In this document: piece by piece, positions 1 through 11,232 of the stretch
Layout: every line of letters starts with the position of its first letter
How positions within the stretch are numbered: the stretch's first letter is position 1
Source of the DNA: Camelus bactrianus
Lineage: Eukaryota > Chordata > Mammalia > Artiodactyla > Camelidae
Direction of reading: 5' to 3'
Length of the DNA: 64,000 nucleotides
NCBI RefSeq assembly: GCF_048773025.1
Contig: NC_133557.1
Location: 4,976,001-5,040,000 of the forward strand
Position numbers and translations under genes: made by a program
The notes under the pieces: model-generated
The model's input: the letters and a program-made list of their open reading frames with translations, nothing else
What the model was told of the DNA's origin: nothing
The model's database searches: none

Positions 1-1057
1 ATTCTGCCATTACTTTTCAACACCCTGGAGCTTTTTCTCTCCATCTAGGTGTTCGGACCCCTACCCTCCCTTCTGAACTCCAGCACACAGGGTCACCCAC
101 ATTGCAGTCATCATTGGACAACCCTCTCTTTCCAAACTTTTCTTCAGCTTTCCTGCTTCCCCCAAATCTGGGTTCCTCTGCTCATGCTTTTGACATCCTG
201 GCTGGAGTTAATCTGACAACGGATTGGAGCCAGGGGTGTCTCAGTGTTTCACAGTAAAGAGAGCCTTGCGGTAGCATTGGGCAGAAAAGAGGCCTTTCTT
301 TGATTCTTTCAGATTACAGCTTATTGCTTTGTGCACGAGTAAGGGCCAACCCTTAGACTGTGAGCTGAGCTGTCAGAGTGGCTGTGGTTTATGAGAAACG
401 GGAGGAAGGATGATGCTGGCGGAAGCGTCAACTAGAAGACTGATGGAGACAGAAGACCCACGGGGTCAGGTAGGGGCTAGATTAGCAAGTGTCTACAGGC
501 TAGCTTTGGGGGATAAATAAAATATTCAAAGGGCTTGGTGAGTGACTGAGGTAATTCCATAAACTATTTTTTGTTTTAAACTGTGGCTTGAGCTAATGAA
601 TTCCTCCAGGATGGTTTCTCTTTTCTACTGCTCTGTGAGTGTAGCCCAGCCTTCGGTTCTGCTAATGTTCATTGGTTCTGTTACTGAGTCTGGGGCTGGA
701 AAAGGTTGCTTAAGTGTCAGCCAAGACACTCCCTCTGTTTGGGGGAGAGGGAGCTGCCAGCCCGACTCTCCGCTTCCTGCCAGCTTAAGGAGCTTATGAC
801 TCAGATTCAAGCAAAACACTGAGCTGAAGCAAAAAGAAAGGGAGGGAACCTCAGCTCGGAGGAGGGCCCCAGTGCCAAACTGCATCGCTGAAACAGTCAA
901 CTCAGGAGAACCCAACACCAGAAAGCTGTGTGATTTGGTGTTCATTCTGTGCTTGAAAACCCACACGTTTCCACGCACAAACTTCCTTCCTCTTACACAC
1001 TCTCACAAACACATTTCTCCCCAAGCAGGAATTCTGAGGCTATTGTCCCTTCCTGTT
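1..1057. other. No gene or repeat recognised
   Basis: This stretch reads as ordinary unique mammalian DNA. Short open frames occur on both strands, but none resembles a known family or has clear splice-site context. Old, heavily decayed repeats cannot be excluded by eye. Confidence 0.5.
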
Positions 1058-1083
1058 AAAAAAAAAAAAAAAAAAAAAAAAAA
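1058..1083 (+). repeat. (A)26 homopolymer
   Basis: An uninterrupted run of 26 A. It could be the tail of a retroposed sequence, but no SINE, LINE end or processed transcript is recognisable immediately upstream, so its origin is open. Confidence 0.9.
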
Positions 1084-2925
1084 GCTTCTCTTGAAAGCTG
1101 GAATGATTATTAAGCATCTCTCAGGTCCATGATAGCAGAAAAGTCCCCACCAGATGGGATGATTCAGCTGGTGTTTCCAGTTGTCCTTTCTTGCCATGTG
1201 TCACCCTAGTTTCCATTCTTCATAGAGGGAGGTGTTGGGGGAAGACTACAGACATTTCTTGGGGATGACATGGAGACCCAGACGCATGAGTTTCAAAGGC
1301 TGCTGGTTCCCATAGTTCCTGGATATTACTCTGGTCGATGTGTTGGTGCCAGTGTTGACTTGCTGGTCACTTGGAAAGTGAACTCTAGCCCTGAGGAGAG
1401 GTACCAGATGAATTAGAGACATCTTCATTCTTTCTTCTCCTTCCTCCTTCCATTACTCATGGACAGGTCCACACACCCTTGCCCCTCGTTGTCTCTTTCT
1501 GAGTAAACATTAGTCATTTCCCTCCAAGTGTCTTACCTCCACTTACTGAAGAGAAATGTATGATCTCTTTGAAGTTGAAAGTCCCAAACTACATACTTTC
1601 CTGTTAAATATAGTTTACAGTATGACTACTTCATGGATGGTCATATGTAGTAAGCATCATCTTCCAAATATTCAACTTGTATTTATGTCTGTCTTTCAGG
1701 AAACCCTAAAACAGTCTCTCGTCGTCAACTGTATAAGGTCAGATGCTTTAATGCCCTTTTGAAGTCTTCATGACCTGGATCCAGCTTCAGTTTCTAGTCT
1801 CATCTTACCTGGCATTACTACTCCTCTTTACATTGGCTGGCCTGGTCTAGGTAACCCCCCCAGCCCAATTTAATCACTCCTCTCTTTGAAGTTCCCTCTT
1901 CTAACATCTGTCTGATCCCAACCATTCTTAAAACCCAGACCCATGTCAGTCCATTATCTTTATTGGAGGAGAAAGAAGAAGATGAGAATAAGGAGGAGGA
2001 GAGAAACAATCAACATATTAAAGTCTGAGGGGAAAGAAGCCTGGTTGTGGTGTATGGTGTTCCTTGGGAAAGTCTGTCATTAGCCTAAGGAACTTATTGA
2101 TGCCCTGCTCCCCGCCCCCGCAATGCTTTAAGAAGCTCAGAAGATAGGATTTATTAATGCCTCAGGAGCTTTCAATCCCAGTCAGAAAAAACTGTTACCT
2201 TTATTCTGGAGTGGGAGCACATTTTTCATGTCTAACAGTGACAGATATGTGGGAAGGCAAATTTGAGTCAGAAGGTAATTTAGTGGGTTTGGCTGCGGTG
2301 AAAGAAGGAATTAGTTGGAAGAACTCAATGACGGTTACAGCTTAGCCTGAGAGTTATATCTCTTCTATTCTTCAGACCTCTCTTCAATGGTGCTGGTAGA
2401 TCTGAATTGTCCTAGAGACAGGTTCTCAGGGTTATATCCTCAAACGTCTAAGACTGATCAGTGCTGTTCCTGTCAGACACATTTCTTTTCCAAGTAGGCT
2501 AACGCTGTCCATCTGGAGGGCTTACTCTGCCTCTTTACAAATTCTCTGCTTTGACTGCTGCCTGAGGGCTTCACTGTTTAATTCTGTTCGCAGTTAGAGG
2601 GAAGACCTCCACACACTTGCCCCTAGTTGGTTCTCCATGAGGCACTAATACCAGTCACTTTACTTAGAACTTTGTCTTTCGTAGCTTTTTGGTGAAATTT
2701 TGATGGCTAGTGGTGACTCTGCCACTTCTGCGGGCTGTTTTATCTTCCTTTGTCTGGGACGGGTGGCTAGGAGCTTCATTAGTGATTTAGAGCTAGTGGC
2801 TGGAATTTTCCAGAAAGTTTCAGTATTTATTTCAACTTTTTCTTTCATTTATAAAATAGAATTAGACTAATCATTATATTATTATTGATGAAAGACACTT
2901 TAGAGCTATCTAGATGGACCATTTC
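1084..2925. other. No gene recognised
   Basis: Unique-looking DNA. The only low-complexity feature is a GAA/GAG-rich purine patch at about 1965-2005. No exon or clear repeat was identified. Confidence 0.45.
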
Positions 2926-3025
2926 TTGTTCTATAGGTAAATAAACTAATGTTCAGTTAGATTTATTGTTTTATTCAAACAACTGGTCAGGGACCAAGCA
3001 GGACAGGAATCCACATCGTCTAAAT
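2926..3025 (-). mobile_element. Possible MIR fragment, antisense
   Basis: The order of weak matches (a 'TATAGGTAAATAAACTAA' stretch resembling the MIR 'acagatgaggaaactga' box, then a decayed 'ctggtcaggga..caggaatcca' part) fits the antisense core of a MIR SINE. Identity is low, so this is tentative. Confidence 0.3.
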
Positions 3026-3064
3026 TTTAAGCAAATGGAATAACCCGATTGACATATAGGTTAA

Positions 3065-3200
3065 GGGGGAAGGGTATGGCTCAGTGGTAGAGCCCTTGCT
3101 TAGCATGCACAAGGCCCTGGGTTCAATCCCCAGTACCTCCATTTAAGTAAATAAATAAAAACCTAATTACCTTCCTCCTTAAGTTAAAAATTAAAAAAAA
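3065..3200 (+). mobile_element. Camelid Vic-1 type tRNA-derived SINE (copy 1)
   Basis: The head is a tRNA-like Pol III promoter: box A TGGCTCAGTGG at 3077-3087 and an intact box B GGTTCAATCCC at 3120-3130, with the expected AGCATGCAC between them. The tail passes through CAGTACCTCC, an (AAAT)n-like stretch and CCTAATTACCTTCCTCC into A-rich DNA. This is a short non-coding retroposon mobilised in trans by LINE-1. Both promoter boxes are well preserved. No convincing target-site duplication was found. Confidence 0.9.
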
Positions 3201-3395
3201 TATATTAAAGTATAGTTTGATTTGGAGTCTAATTAAGGACATAGTTATTTATATTAATTATCTTTCTATTTTACTACAGTCTCCCAGGAGCCAATGGAAC
3301 AACAGTCACCAGAGTTAGGCAACCGTATTATTGCTGCCAAATATTTATGTCCAAAGCTCTTTGTGTTTATTATAAAAGTTAGTAATGAAATAAAC

Positions 3396-3409
3396 ATTGC
3401 TATGGTTAC
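3396..3409 (-). promoter_or_regulatory. RFX-like X-box motif (candidate)
   Basis: On the minus strand GTAACC-AT-AGCAAT fits the RFX X-box pattern GTNRCC, 0-3 bases, RGYAAC, with one mismatch at the last base. The two half sites form an imperfect palindrome. It lies in apparently unique DNA (about 3240-3500) free of recognisable repeats. Function is inference from the motif only. Confidence 0.3.
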
Positions 3410-4940
3410 CAAGGAGTTAGACTAAGATTTCAACATGTGCTGCTTGAAGGGAATGACCCAGCCACTTCAGCGGTAGTTTCCAAGGTAAAGATTGTGGTAA
3501 GGGTGACTTCTAGGAAGGAGTCAGCTTTTGTGAATTTTGGGCCTCCAAGTTGCCATGTCATCTCATACATTTATCCATTCTGGGCTGGGCGGAGCTCAGC
3601 AATATCATACAATTAGATTGGTTGATACCATGGATGCAAAGAAACGGTCTTTTTTTTTTTTTTCTTCCAGAATGATACAACGTGCCCAAAACTATGTTTA
3701 TAGCAATTTTTGGGGGGTGAATTTTCTCTTTGTGCCCAAATGTGAATCAATTAAAGACATATTAATTGGAAACAGGTTGGAATAAGGCTAAAATAACACA
3801 GTTTCATTAACAATAGAATTCATTTTTATATTGAGTCATATTTAGTTGGCACCTTTGATGCAGTTAAGAGTTTTGTGCTGAAAGTAGGATTTTTAACAGC
3901 TTAACTTGATTGCGTTGAGTAGCGAGGGTTACAAGGACTCACTCTGTGTCCTTGAAGTTGCTTTCAATATCTTATTCTTTCTCTTTATGGTGGGAATTTT
4001 CTCTGTAATTATAAAAGAAAAAAGAAAACCATCATCTGATTCACTGTCTTGTTATTAACCCAGGGAAGTGACTATTTGAAGTATGTTTGTAAGTTTTACC
4101 TTGAACTGTCATTATTTTATAGAAGGTGAAGAAGATCGTTCAATCAGCTTTATCACTGAAGATAACACATTGGAATAGCCAAGGGTTCATTTGTCAAAGG
4201 ATGCTTCAAAGAATTAGTAGAAAAATGAGATAATTTCCTCCAAGTCACCATAGCTAATTAGACTACATAGAAAAGTTTTTTCTCCCAAAGTTAAGAGGTA
4301 TTGTCTTTTCAATGAGCATCTATTTTTCCTGTGCCCTAAAGACTTGAATAATAGATTGGCTAATAGGATAAAGTTAAAAAAAAAAAAATCACAGCTCAGT
4401 GTACTTCCGGCTAACACGTAACTACAATACCCCGGGCATGAGTCATTCTGTTGTTGAAAGTGTTATATCCTGTGTGTTTTATGATAGCAATTCTAAGAGA
4501 ACACGTATTTGCGCAGTATTTAGTCTAGATGGTAAAGCAGATTTAATTACGTTTTGTGGGACTTTTTTTTTCCTTTTCAAAGAGTAAAGAGAAAGGATTT
4601 GGGGTTAGTGTGGTTAATTGCAGTCATAAATACAGTGACGCTTGTTAGAAAACAGTAAGTTTTATATGATACAAAGTTGTTTCCTATCAGTTTTTATTCA
4701 CAAAAAGGTCTATAATCTTGTAATGCAAAGACGTTCTGAAGACTTTTTTTCCATAACAAAAGCAAATGGAATTGAAAGTATAAGAATAATAGAATTATCT
4801 GAATATTGTAGATTATACCAATTAAAAAAAAGAGGGGAGAGAAAGCTATTTGAGCCCTTCAGACAAACATGAGATCAAAGGGGAGGGACAAAAATGCTTT
4901 GTGGTCATTATTCTTATTTTCCTGTAGCATCTACATCCTT
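3410..4940. other. No gene recognised
   Basis: AT-rich unique-looking DNA with short homopolymers (T-run near 3650-3663, A-run near 4377-4388). No repeat family or coding signal was identified. Confidence 0.45.
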
Positions 4941-5095
4941 GATACTGAATGTGCGGCCGTAAACTGGCAGCATCCACATCTCGTAGGAGCTTGTTAGAAG
5001 CGCAGAACCTCAGTCCCCACCCTGGATTCAGAATTGCATTTTAACAAGATCCCCAGGGAATTCATATGTGTGTTAAATTTTGAGGATTGCTGAGA
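4941..5095 (+). mobile_element. MER5-type hAT-Charlie element, fragment
   Basis: The series GGAGCTTGTTAGAA, AACCTCAG-CCCCACCC, GAATTGCATTTTAACAAGATC, CCCAGG-A-TTCATATG and TTTTGAGGATTGCTGA follows the MER5 consensus through to its terminal repeat. This is a short non-autonomous DNA transposon relic that never coded for protein. Confidence 0.65.
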
Positions 5096-5341
5096 TAGAG
5101 AGCTTTTTTATTTTCTGTTAATACCTATGGAGTAAACATATGTTTGATGATGTGGTGAAAAATGAGACATCCCTTTCCTTCCTTTGAGAGGAGAGACAGA
5201 GAGACCAAAAGCCTCAGGACAGCACTGCTAGCACCAGTCCAGATGGCTAAGACAGGAGTCCTTCTGCACCGTGCTGGAGGCTTTTGGCGCATTAGGCACA
5301 TCCTGAAGGGGTCAGATGTGCCATCGCCCCATCATGCTGAG

Positions 5342-5365
5342 GATATTTATTTATTTATTTATTTT
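5342..5365 (+). repeat. (TATT)n short microsatellite
   Basis: About five to six tandem TATT units interrupt otherwise unremarkable sequence. Confidence 0.85.
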
Positions 5366-5545
5366 CACAAGCAGCAGAGTCAAGGTCACGTTCATAGGAG
5401 GAGCTTGTTTTCTCATGTTAGAGTAGGCTGTGTTCTTTCGGGTAAATATTAATTTTCTTTCTGACAAGGTGTGCTTGCATCTTAGATAATTAGTGAGGAA
5501 ATTAATTGCAGCACTCCACAGTCAAGAGCCTGAGGTGCATTAGTT

Positions 5546-5687
5546 GGGGAGGGTAGAGCTCAGTGGTGGAGCGCGTGCTTAGCATGCACAAAGTCCTGGG
5601 TTCAGTCCCCAGTACCTCCATTAAAAGAGTATATATAACAAGTAAATTAGTAAATTAACCAATTACCCCCTCCCTCCCTAGAAAAAA
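5546..5687 (+). mobile_element. Camelid Vic-1 type SINE (copy 2)
   Basis: Box A is GAGCTCAGTGG (5556-5566) and box B GGTTCAGTCCC (5599-5609). The typical AGCATGCACA lies between them, and the tail runs through CAGTACCTCCATTAAAA to ATTACCCCCTCCCTCCC. The flanks 5526-5541 and 5688-5703 match at 12 of 16 positions, which may be a worn target-site duplication, although four bases separate the left copy from the usual SINE start. Same family and orientation as the copy at 3065. Confidence 0.9.
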
Positions 5688-5974
5688 GAGTCTGTGATGG
5701 ATTCACACGTTCCACTTCCCTCCTTGGTCTTGAGACTAGGGCCCATTCCTTTAGGGGTCGTAAGGGTCATCATCTGATTTAATGGTATTAAGCAGACATG
5801 GAAAGGGACTAAGACATTCTCCCAACTTTTATGGGAAGTGAAGAGCTCTTTTCAGGGTTTGGGTTGAGAAATAAGCAAGAGCTTTGAAACAATGGTTGTG
5901 AGAGCAGGATGGAGAGATTGAGGAAGGACGGAGGTCATAAGAGAATTTTCAGAAGGCGCTTCCTCTATTTAGTG

Positions 5975-6200
5975 GTTATCAACTTTGCATATTACAATCA
6001 CCTGGGAAACTTGAAAAAGTTCTGCTTTTCAAGCTGCACCCACACCATTAGAATGTCTGGTAGGATCTAGGGATCAGTTTTTTTTTTTTCCTTTTCTTTT
6101 CTTTCTTTTCTTTTTTCTTTTCTCTCTCTCTCTCTTTTCTTTTTTTTAAGATCTCCAAGTCATTCTATTTTGTGACTAAGTTTCAGAACCATTGAAGACC
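5975..6200 (+). mobile_element. MER5-type hAT-Charlie element with internal microsatellite
   Basis: The left part (AGTGGTTATCAACTTT, then AATCACCTGGGAAACTT, then AAGCTGCACCCACACC) and the right part (AAGATCTCCAAGTCATTCTA, then GTTTCAGAACCATTGAAG) are the two ends of a MER5-like element. A pyrimidine microsatellite at 6078-6147 has expanded in the middle. Confidence 0.6.
6078..6147 (+). repeat. Polypyrimidine microsatellite (T/CTTTT/CT)n
   Basis: About 70 bases of pure T and C with CTTTT and CT sub-repeats, lying inside the MER5 copy. It probably grew from the T-rich 'agtatttttaaagct' part of that element. Confidence 0.85.
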
Positions 6201-6459
6201 GAAATTTGTAAAGTTTCTTTCATTTAGGTGTTAATACGTTTTGTGTGGGGAAAGCTAGCGGAAGGAAGAGTTCCAGCATCCTGAACCTTTAAGGAAAGCT
6301 CAAGGGACAAATGAAATGTGACGCTTCCTCTAGAGACCCCAGGGCAAATCTCTGCTCCGGTTCTAGAAACAGTGTGACTACATTCCTCTTGGTAAAGTTT
6401 CTTCTCTGCTTCCTATTCTCAACTCTTACACTCTAGCAAGGAACACTGCTGGCTGAGTG

Positions 6460-6935
6460 TGGTAGCCAGATGGCCCCCAGTGATCCTTGTCTCCTAAAAT
6501 TCGTGTCCTTGTGTCATCCCCTCTCACATCGACTCACTCAGAGCTAACTTGTGTGACCATCAGAACATGTGATGGTGTGAGGCATCCCAGGCTAGGCTAT
6601 AAAAGGTATTATTACAGCTTTTGCTTTAGTATCCTGGATCTCTAGCTCTACCAAAAGCCAGCTGCCATGTGAGGACACCAAGGAGGCCCATGGAAATGAG
6701 CCACCTTGTCAGCTATTAGAGTGAGTCACCTTACAAACGGATCATCATGAAGACATTGAGTCTTCAGATAACTGCATCCCCAGCTGACATTTGACCCCAA
6801 TGTCATGGGAGACCCTGAGCCAGAACTGCCTAATTTGGCAGCTCCCCAAATCCTGGTCTACAGAAACCATGAAAGATAATTAGTGATTATTGTTTTTTAG
6901 GCTACTAAATTTTGGCAATAAATAATTAATACACC
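6460..6935 (+). mobile_element. MLT1-type MaLR LTR (fossil)
   Basis: The succession AGATGGCCCCCAGTGATCC, the TCCCCTC-CACA block, GCTATAAAAGG, AAAGCCAGCTGCCATGTGAG, GGGAGACCCTGAGCCAGAA, ACAGAAACCATGAAAGATAA and CTACTAAATTTTGG follows the ERVL-MaLR (MLT1) LTR consensus from about its start to its end. No internal region follows. This is an old solo LTR from the early placental radiation. Confidence 0.75.
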
Positions 6936-7171
6936 AGGGCTCATCCAAATCCTGATTACCCATTTTGGGGCTCTATTTATAGATGACTTCCAGAACATGG
7001 CAACAGAGCTGAATATTTTAGCAACAAGTTGCATTCAACTCTTTAAATTACTTTAAATTAACCTGACTACCATGTAAGTAAGCCCAATATTAAAGTTTAT
7101 TGCAAAACTAATGATATTTTTAAAACCTTAGTTTTTTATTAAATCTTAACAGGTAGCTAAACAGCGTTTGA

Positions 7172-7385
7172 TATATAGATCAGCATTGCTGAACAGAACT
7201 TTCTGTAATTTTGGAAATGTATACCTGCACTGTCCAATAAGCTACAATTGACTGCTGAACACTTGTTATCAGACTAGTGCCATTGAGGAGCTGAATTTTA
7301 AGTTTTATTTAATTTTAAATTGTGGCTACCATACTGACAAAGAATCCTATATAATTTCTGGGAAGAATATAGAGATGACAAAAAT
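7172..7385 (+). mobile_element. hAT-type non-autonomous DNA element, fragment
   Basis: AACAGAACTTTCTGTAATT, CTGCACTGTCCAATAAG, GAGGAGCTGAATTTTAAGTT and GTGGCTACCATACTGACA follow a common mammalian DNA-transposon repeat that begins 'gcactgtccaatagaacttt'. I recall it as a hAT relative but cannot fix the exact family name. Non-coding and old. Confidence 0.6.
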
Positions 7386-9325
7386 ATTCTGCCCTAGTCT
7401 GCAAGCTGTGGATTGAGAATAGGTGGAAAACCCAGTAAGGGAAGTAGTTTATCTGTGGTGTATTCAGTTAGTGGGCTTCCCCTCCCCCCCTTTTAACCCC
7501 TAAAGATGTGTCTCTTGGAGTAAATGGTGACAAACCACAAAGCAGATCATAAGGGATCGTGTGGATCCAAGGTGTGATTGATTTCAGGCTCTGTGACAGT
7601 GAAAGAGGAGGTTGTATTGGGGTTTGAGAGGAATTCTGAGATTTTGTCAAAAATAATCTTCAGCATGGCGCTTGCTGAACCACTTTCCGGATTGGTGCTG
7701 GCCCTGCCAGCTGCCATCTTATTTCTTTTGCTGAATCTTATTGGGTGACTACATGCTACAATACATGCTTAAGAAGAGTCCCAAGTAAGGTAATGTCAAC
7801 ACAATCGGTTTATAGTTTCTAATATCTAGAGATTTTGTTGTTTATGATGGTGTGACAATAATAATGATGATAATGACTATTATGTTGGATCAAACTTATT
7901 TATTGTTTATCTAGTCTCTTGTACTTTTGTTGTTGTTGTTATTTAATCAAAGGACCAGAAATAAATTAATAGAAATTCCTAGCACTTTTGGATCTCTGCC
8001 TTATCCAAGATTTTCAAGCATGTTATACATGGAAAATTGTGGGTAGACTAAATTTTGCAACCTGAATTTTATTTAAAATACACATGAAATGGTCCTATTT
8101 TATGATCATCTAATTATGTTCCAACAGAAAATATAATGAAGACTTATTTTTGAAGTAATCAGTGGTAAATGATGTTCTTTGATTAAGAATTTTTATTTTT
8201 TTGATAAAGAATTTTTATCATAGAGTTATCTATGAGTATAATGCTTAATTTATCTTCTTTCTTATTTTGGGTATTTGTTTATATCAATTACCAAGCTTTT
8301 TTTGCTTGGTTATTATTACCAAATTAAAGAGTGATTTTATTTTTGAAAAAGAAAATCAAACACAGAGCTAATTAAATGTAGAAACAAAAACACTACTAAT
8401 CCTACCATTTATTCCATTCTGAATTATTTATACATATACACACGCATTTTTATAGAAACGAGCTCTGATTTGTTTACACACACACATTTTTGCAAAGATG
8501 AATTCGTATTATATGTCCTGCTTTGAAATGGTTTCTCATTTTACAATAAAAGAATATTCCAGTTGCATGACATTATGTCTTGCAGTTAATGAAATGGATA
8601 GTTATATATAATTATCAAGTTTGATAATACATTTGTGTGTATATTAACATTTTAATTTTAATACAGTAATTTCAGAATCATGTCTACAAATTCTTCAACA
8701 GATCATGAGGCAAAATGGGGAAAATAATAGATGTAAAAGTCAGATACACACAGATGGTCCATTTCAATCCATGTCAGCCTGCTGCTGTGTCTGGGGAAAG
8801 TCCGTCCTCCCCAGAGTGCTGAAGGAGAGAACAGGACTTTGTTTGGAAAAGTGGGGAAATACTTGAAAAATGAAGTCACTGAAACAGTGATACTCCACCA
8901 AGCTCTTGAGGTCTCGCTGAATGACAGCTCCAGTTGTGAAGACGCAAGGATGCATTCTTCAAGGCTGTGGATGGAAGAATTCAACTCTTCTTTGTTCCTT
9001 TGCTTGTCTTCCTTCCCCAGCATCCCTCCCAATGTTTCATGGAGTCACCTTCAAAATAAACTGCTTGCATCTGAAGGCTGCTTTCTAGGGGAACCTAAGT
9101 CAAAACACTTAGGTTTGAAAGAATAGTGGCAAGGGAATAAGAGCAAATTTGAGGTTTCTTGGAAATGCATTTACAAGTGACTGTGAGAAAACTGAACTTC
9201 TATTGAGTATCAGCCTTCTTCATTAAGGAAAAGGTGTTTCTAATTGGGAGGAGCAGATTGAAGACTGTAATTGTGAGTGAGTACATGATTGAATTTGAGA
9301 CCTGAGGCCTCGATTGATTCAACCT
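7386..9325. other. No gene recognised; AT-rich
   Basis: AT-rich sequence with a (TTG)5 run near 7927-7941 and CA-rich patches near 8440 and 8480. The part 8400-8620 (CATTTTTGCAAAGATG then GGTTTCTCATTTTACAAT) faintly recalls antisense old L1 or another old LINE but could not be assigned. Overlapping short frames near 8700-9130 show no family resemblance. Confidence 0.4.
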
Positions 9326-9329
9326 TATT

Positions 9330-9480
9330 TCTTCATCCAGCATGTCTCTGTGCAATAGGTGTATTATGCCTTGGGCATTATTGTAGGCACTGGGGACACT
9401 GAGAAAGGTAGACAAATCTGCCCCCATGAGCACAGGGAAGACAGAGAACTGCCAATGAACTGAACAATAAGTGGACAAGA
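9330..9480 (-). mobile_element. L2 fragment, antisense
   Basis: GGTGTATTATGCC, GGGCATTATTGTAGGCACTGG, GGACACTGAGAAAGGTAGAC and CTGCCCCCATGAGCACA fit the antisense L2 3' region ('ctgtgctaggcactggggatacagcagtgaac..ctgccctcatggagc'). Heavily diverged. Confidence 0.45.
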
Positions 9481-9489
9481 TAACTTCAC

Positions 9490-10534
9490 ACAGTGATGTT
9501 TTATGAAGACTATGAAACTGAATAATGAAATAACTCATACCTATTTTCATTCTTTTATTAATCAGTTCATTCATCTAATAATATCATCTGTTACGTAAGG
9601 TAGCTATATTCTAATTTTTAAGAAATATCAGAGGACAAGATTTCTGATAGCAATCTGAACTAAGAACATCATATTTTAGCTTTAAAAAATGGTGATAAGG
9701 ACTTCTTATATGATTATTGCCTTTTTCTCTTTTAGCTTGATATGGTATTCTTGCCTGGATTACCATGCATAGAGTTTATAAACCTTTGGAAGATACTACA
9801 GGTAATCTGTAGGATCTAGCATACATTCACTCAAGATAAATCCTGCTAAATTCCCATGATTTCCCGTTTTGTTAGAAACTCTAGAGAACAGAAAATTCTA
9901 TGGATAAAATGCATTTCAATGATTTCTTTTACATCAACACATCTTACGATATCTTTTGCAAGAACATTATGGTTAGGAAGTGCGTTGAATGATAAACTGT
10001 TGATGTTTAGTGCCTTTTGAACAGGCACCTGCTAAGTGTAAGTGTTTCTGTAATGGAATGTGACTAGGTAGCCCTGTTGGCTTAAGATGCCTATTGGTGA
10101 TTTTGATAGGGTTTTGGAAGTGAGGCCACATAGATGCATAACTAAAAATAGAGGACAAATCCAATAATAAAAGTGATGTCAACTGACAGAGACACATGGG
10201 TCCAAAAACAATGAGATGAAATTAAGAAGAAACAAATTTCCAGTTCTGTTTAGGTTCAGAGTGTCAGATGCATGAGAATGAGGTGGCTTGGCTATAGGAC
10301 AGATGACAAATTTCTGGGACTTCAATTGAATGACAACCATACAATAAGCCAATAGTGCTGTGTAGCTGTTAGAAAAATAGACTAGCACAATCATTAAGTT
10401 GCACTAATGAAATATTGTGTCTAGTATAAGGGAGGGATTAGAACAAAACCCAGTTTCCCCAAATTCTGTTCTAGTGAGACGACTTCTGGAGTAAAGTGTC
10501 AAACTTCTTGCATTATACTTTAAGGCAGACTTCT
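9490..10534. other. No gene recognised
   Basis: Unique-looking AT-rich DNA. Open frames of 60-75 codons on the minus strand show no known domain and lack a credible exon context. Confidence 0.45.
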
Positions 10535-10830
10535 CCAGTTGAAGTATGTTCAGAGGAAGGCACACAGAATTCTGATAATCACATCTTTTGAAGCAAGTCT
10601 GAAGGGACAGGATGTTGTTCTGCAGGAGAACAGGTTGGGGAGATATTTGCAGAGTACTTTTGTCCACGTGGCAAGCTTTCATGTTGAAGAAACCAGAGAT
10701 TTGTTTGACATTCAGCTAGAAAGTTAATAAAAAATATTCGCTTGAAGTTAGAGAGATGAAATTTTTGGTCTAATATGAGGAACAAAATTGAGTTATCCAA
10801 AAAAGGCTAACATATGAGGAAAGATCCCTT
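10535..10830 (+). mobile_element. L3/CR1-type LINE 3' fragment
   Basis: AGAGGAAGGCACACAGAATT-TGAT, TTTTGAAGCAAGTCTGAAGG, TTGGGGAGATATTTGCAGAG and, near the end, GAAATTTTTGGTCTAATATG-AGGAACAAAATTG-TTATCCAAAA follow the order of the CR1/L3 LINE 3' coding end and UTR. CR1-type LINEs died out early in placental ancestors, so this would be among the oldest elements here. Weak identity, good collinearity. Confidence 0.5.
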
Positions 10831-10945
10831 TTCCTAGAGTCACCAAGTCCAAAATCTTCATCCCAGAGTGGAGTTTGGGGTCATATGGCCTAACAGTTAT
10901 TCATCATTGCCTAAAAAATTACCCCCAAACTTAGAGAGTAAAAAC

Positions 10946-11232
10946 AATTTTTTTAATTGAAGTTTAGTTGATTTACAATGTTGTGTTAGTTTCTAATGTA
11001 CAGCATAGTGATTCAGTTGTATGTGTATATTTTTTCATATTCTTTCTCATTATAGGTTATCACAAGGTAATGAATATAGTTCCCTGTGCCATACAGTAGG
11101 ACTTTGTTCATCTATTTCATATATCCTAGTTTGTATCTGCTAATCCCAAACTCCTAATGTATCCCTCCCCACTCCCTTCCCCTTGGGCAACCATAAGTTT
11201 GTTGTCTGTGTTGATGAGTCTGTCTCTGAGCA
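10946..11232 (-). mobile_element. L1 3' end, cetartiodactyl type, antisense (nested)
   Basis: The plus strand reads T-run, AATTGAAGTTTAGTTGATTT, ACAATGTTGTGTTAGTTTCT, TACAGCATAGTGATTCAG, TATAGTTCCCTGTGCCATAC, CTAATCCCAAACTCCTAATG and ends in GTTGATGAGTCTGTCTCTG. This is the reverse complement of the L1 3' UTR. The copy is a 5'-truncated, non-coding insertion about 285 bp long. It sits inside the old repeat; both flanks carry ACAATTTT, a short target duplication. Confidence 0.85.

Noticed and set aside
3065-3200. tRNA gene with box A and box B
   Set aside because: The promoter boxes belong to the head of a tRNA-derived SINE; no acceptor stem pairing or terminator follows. The same holds for 5546-5687 and 27541-27667.
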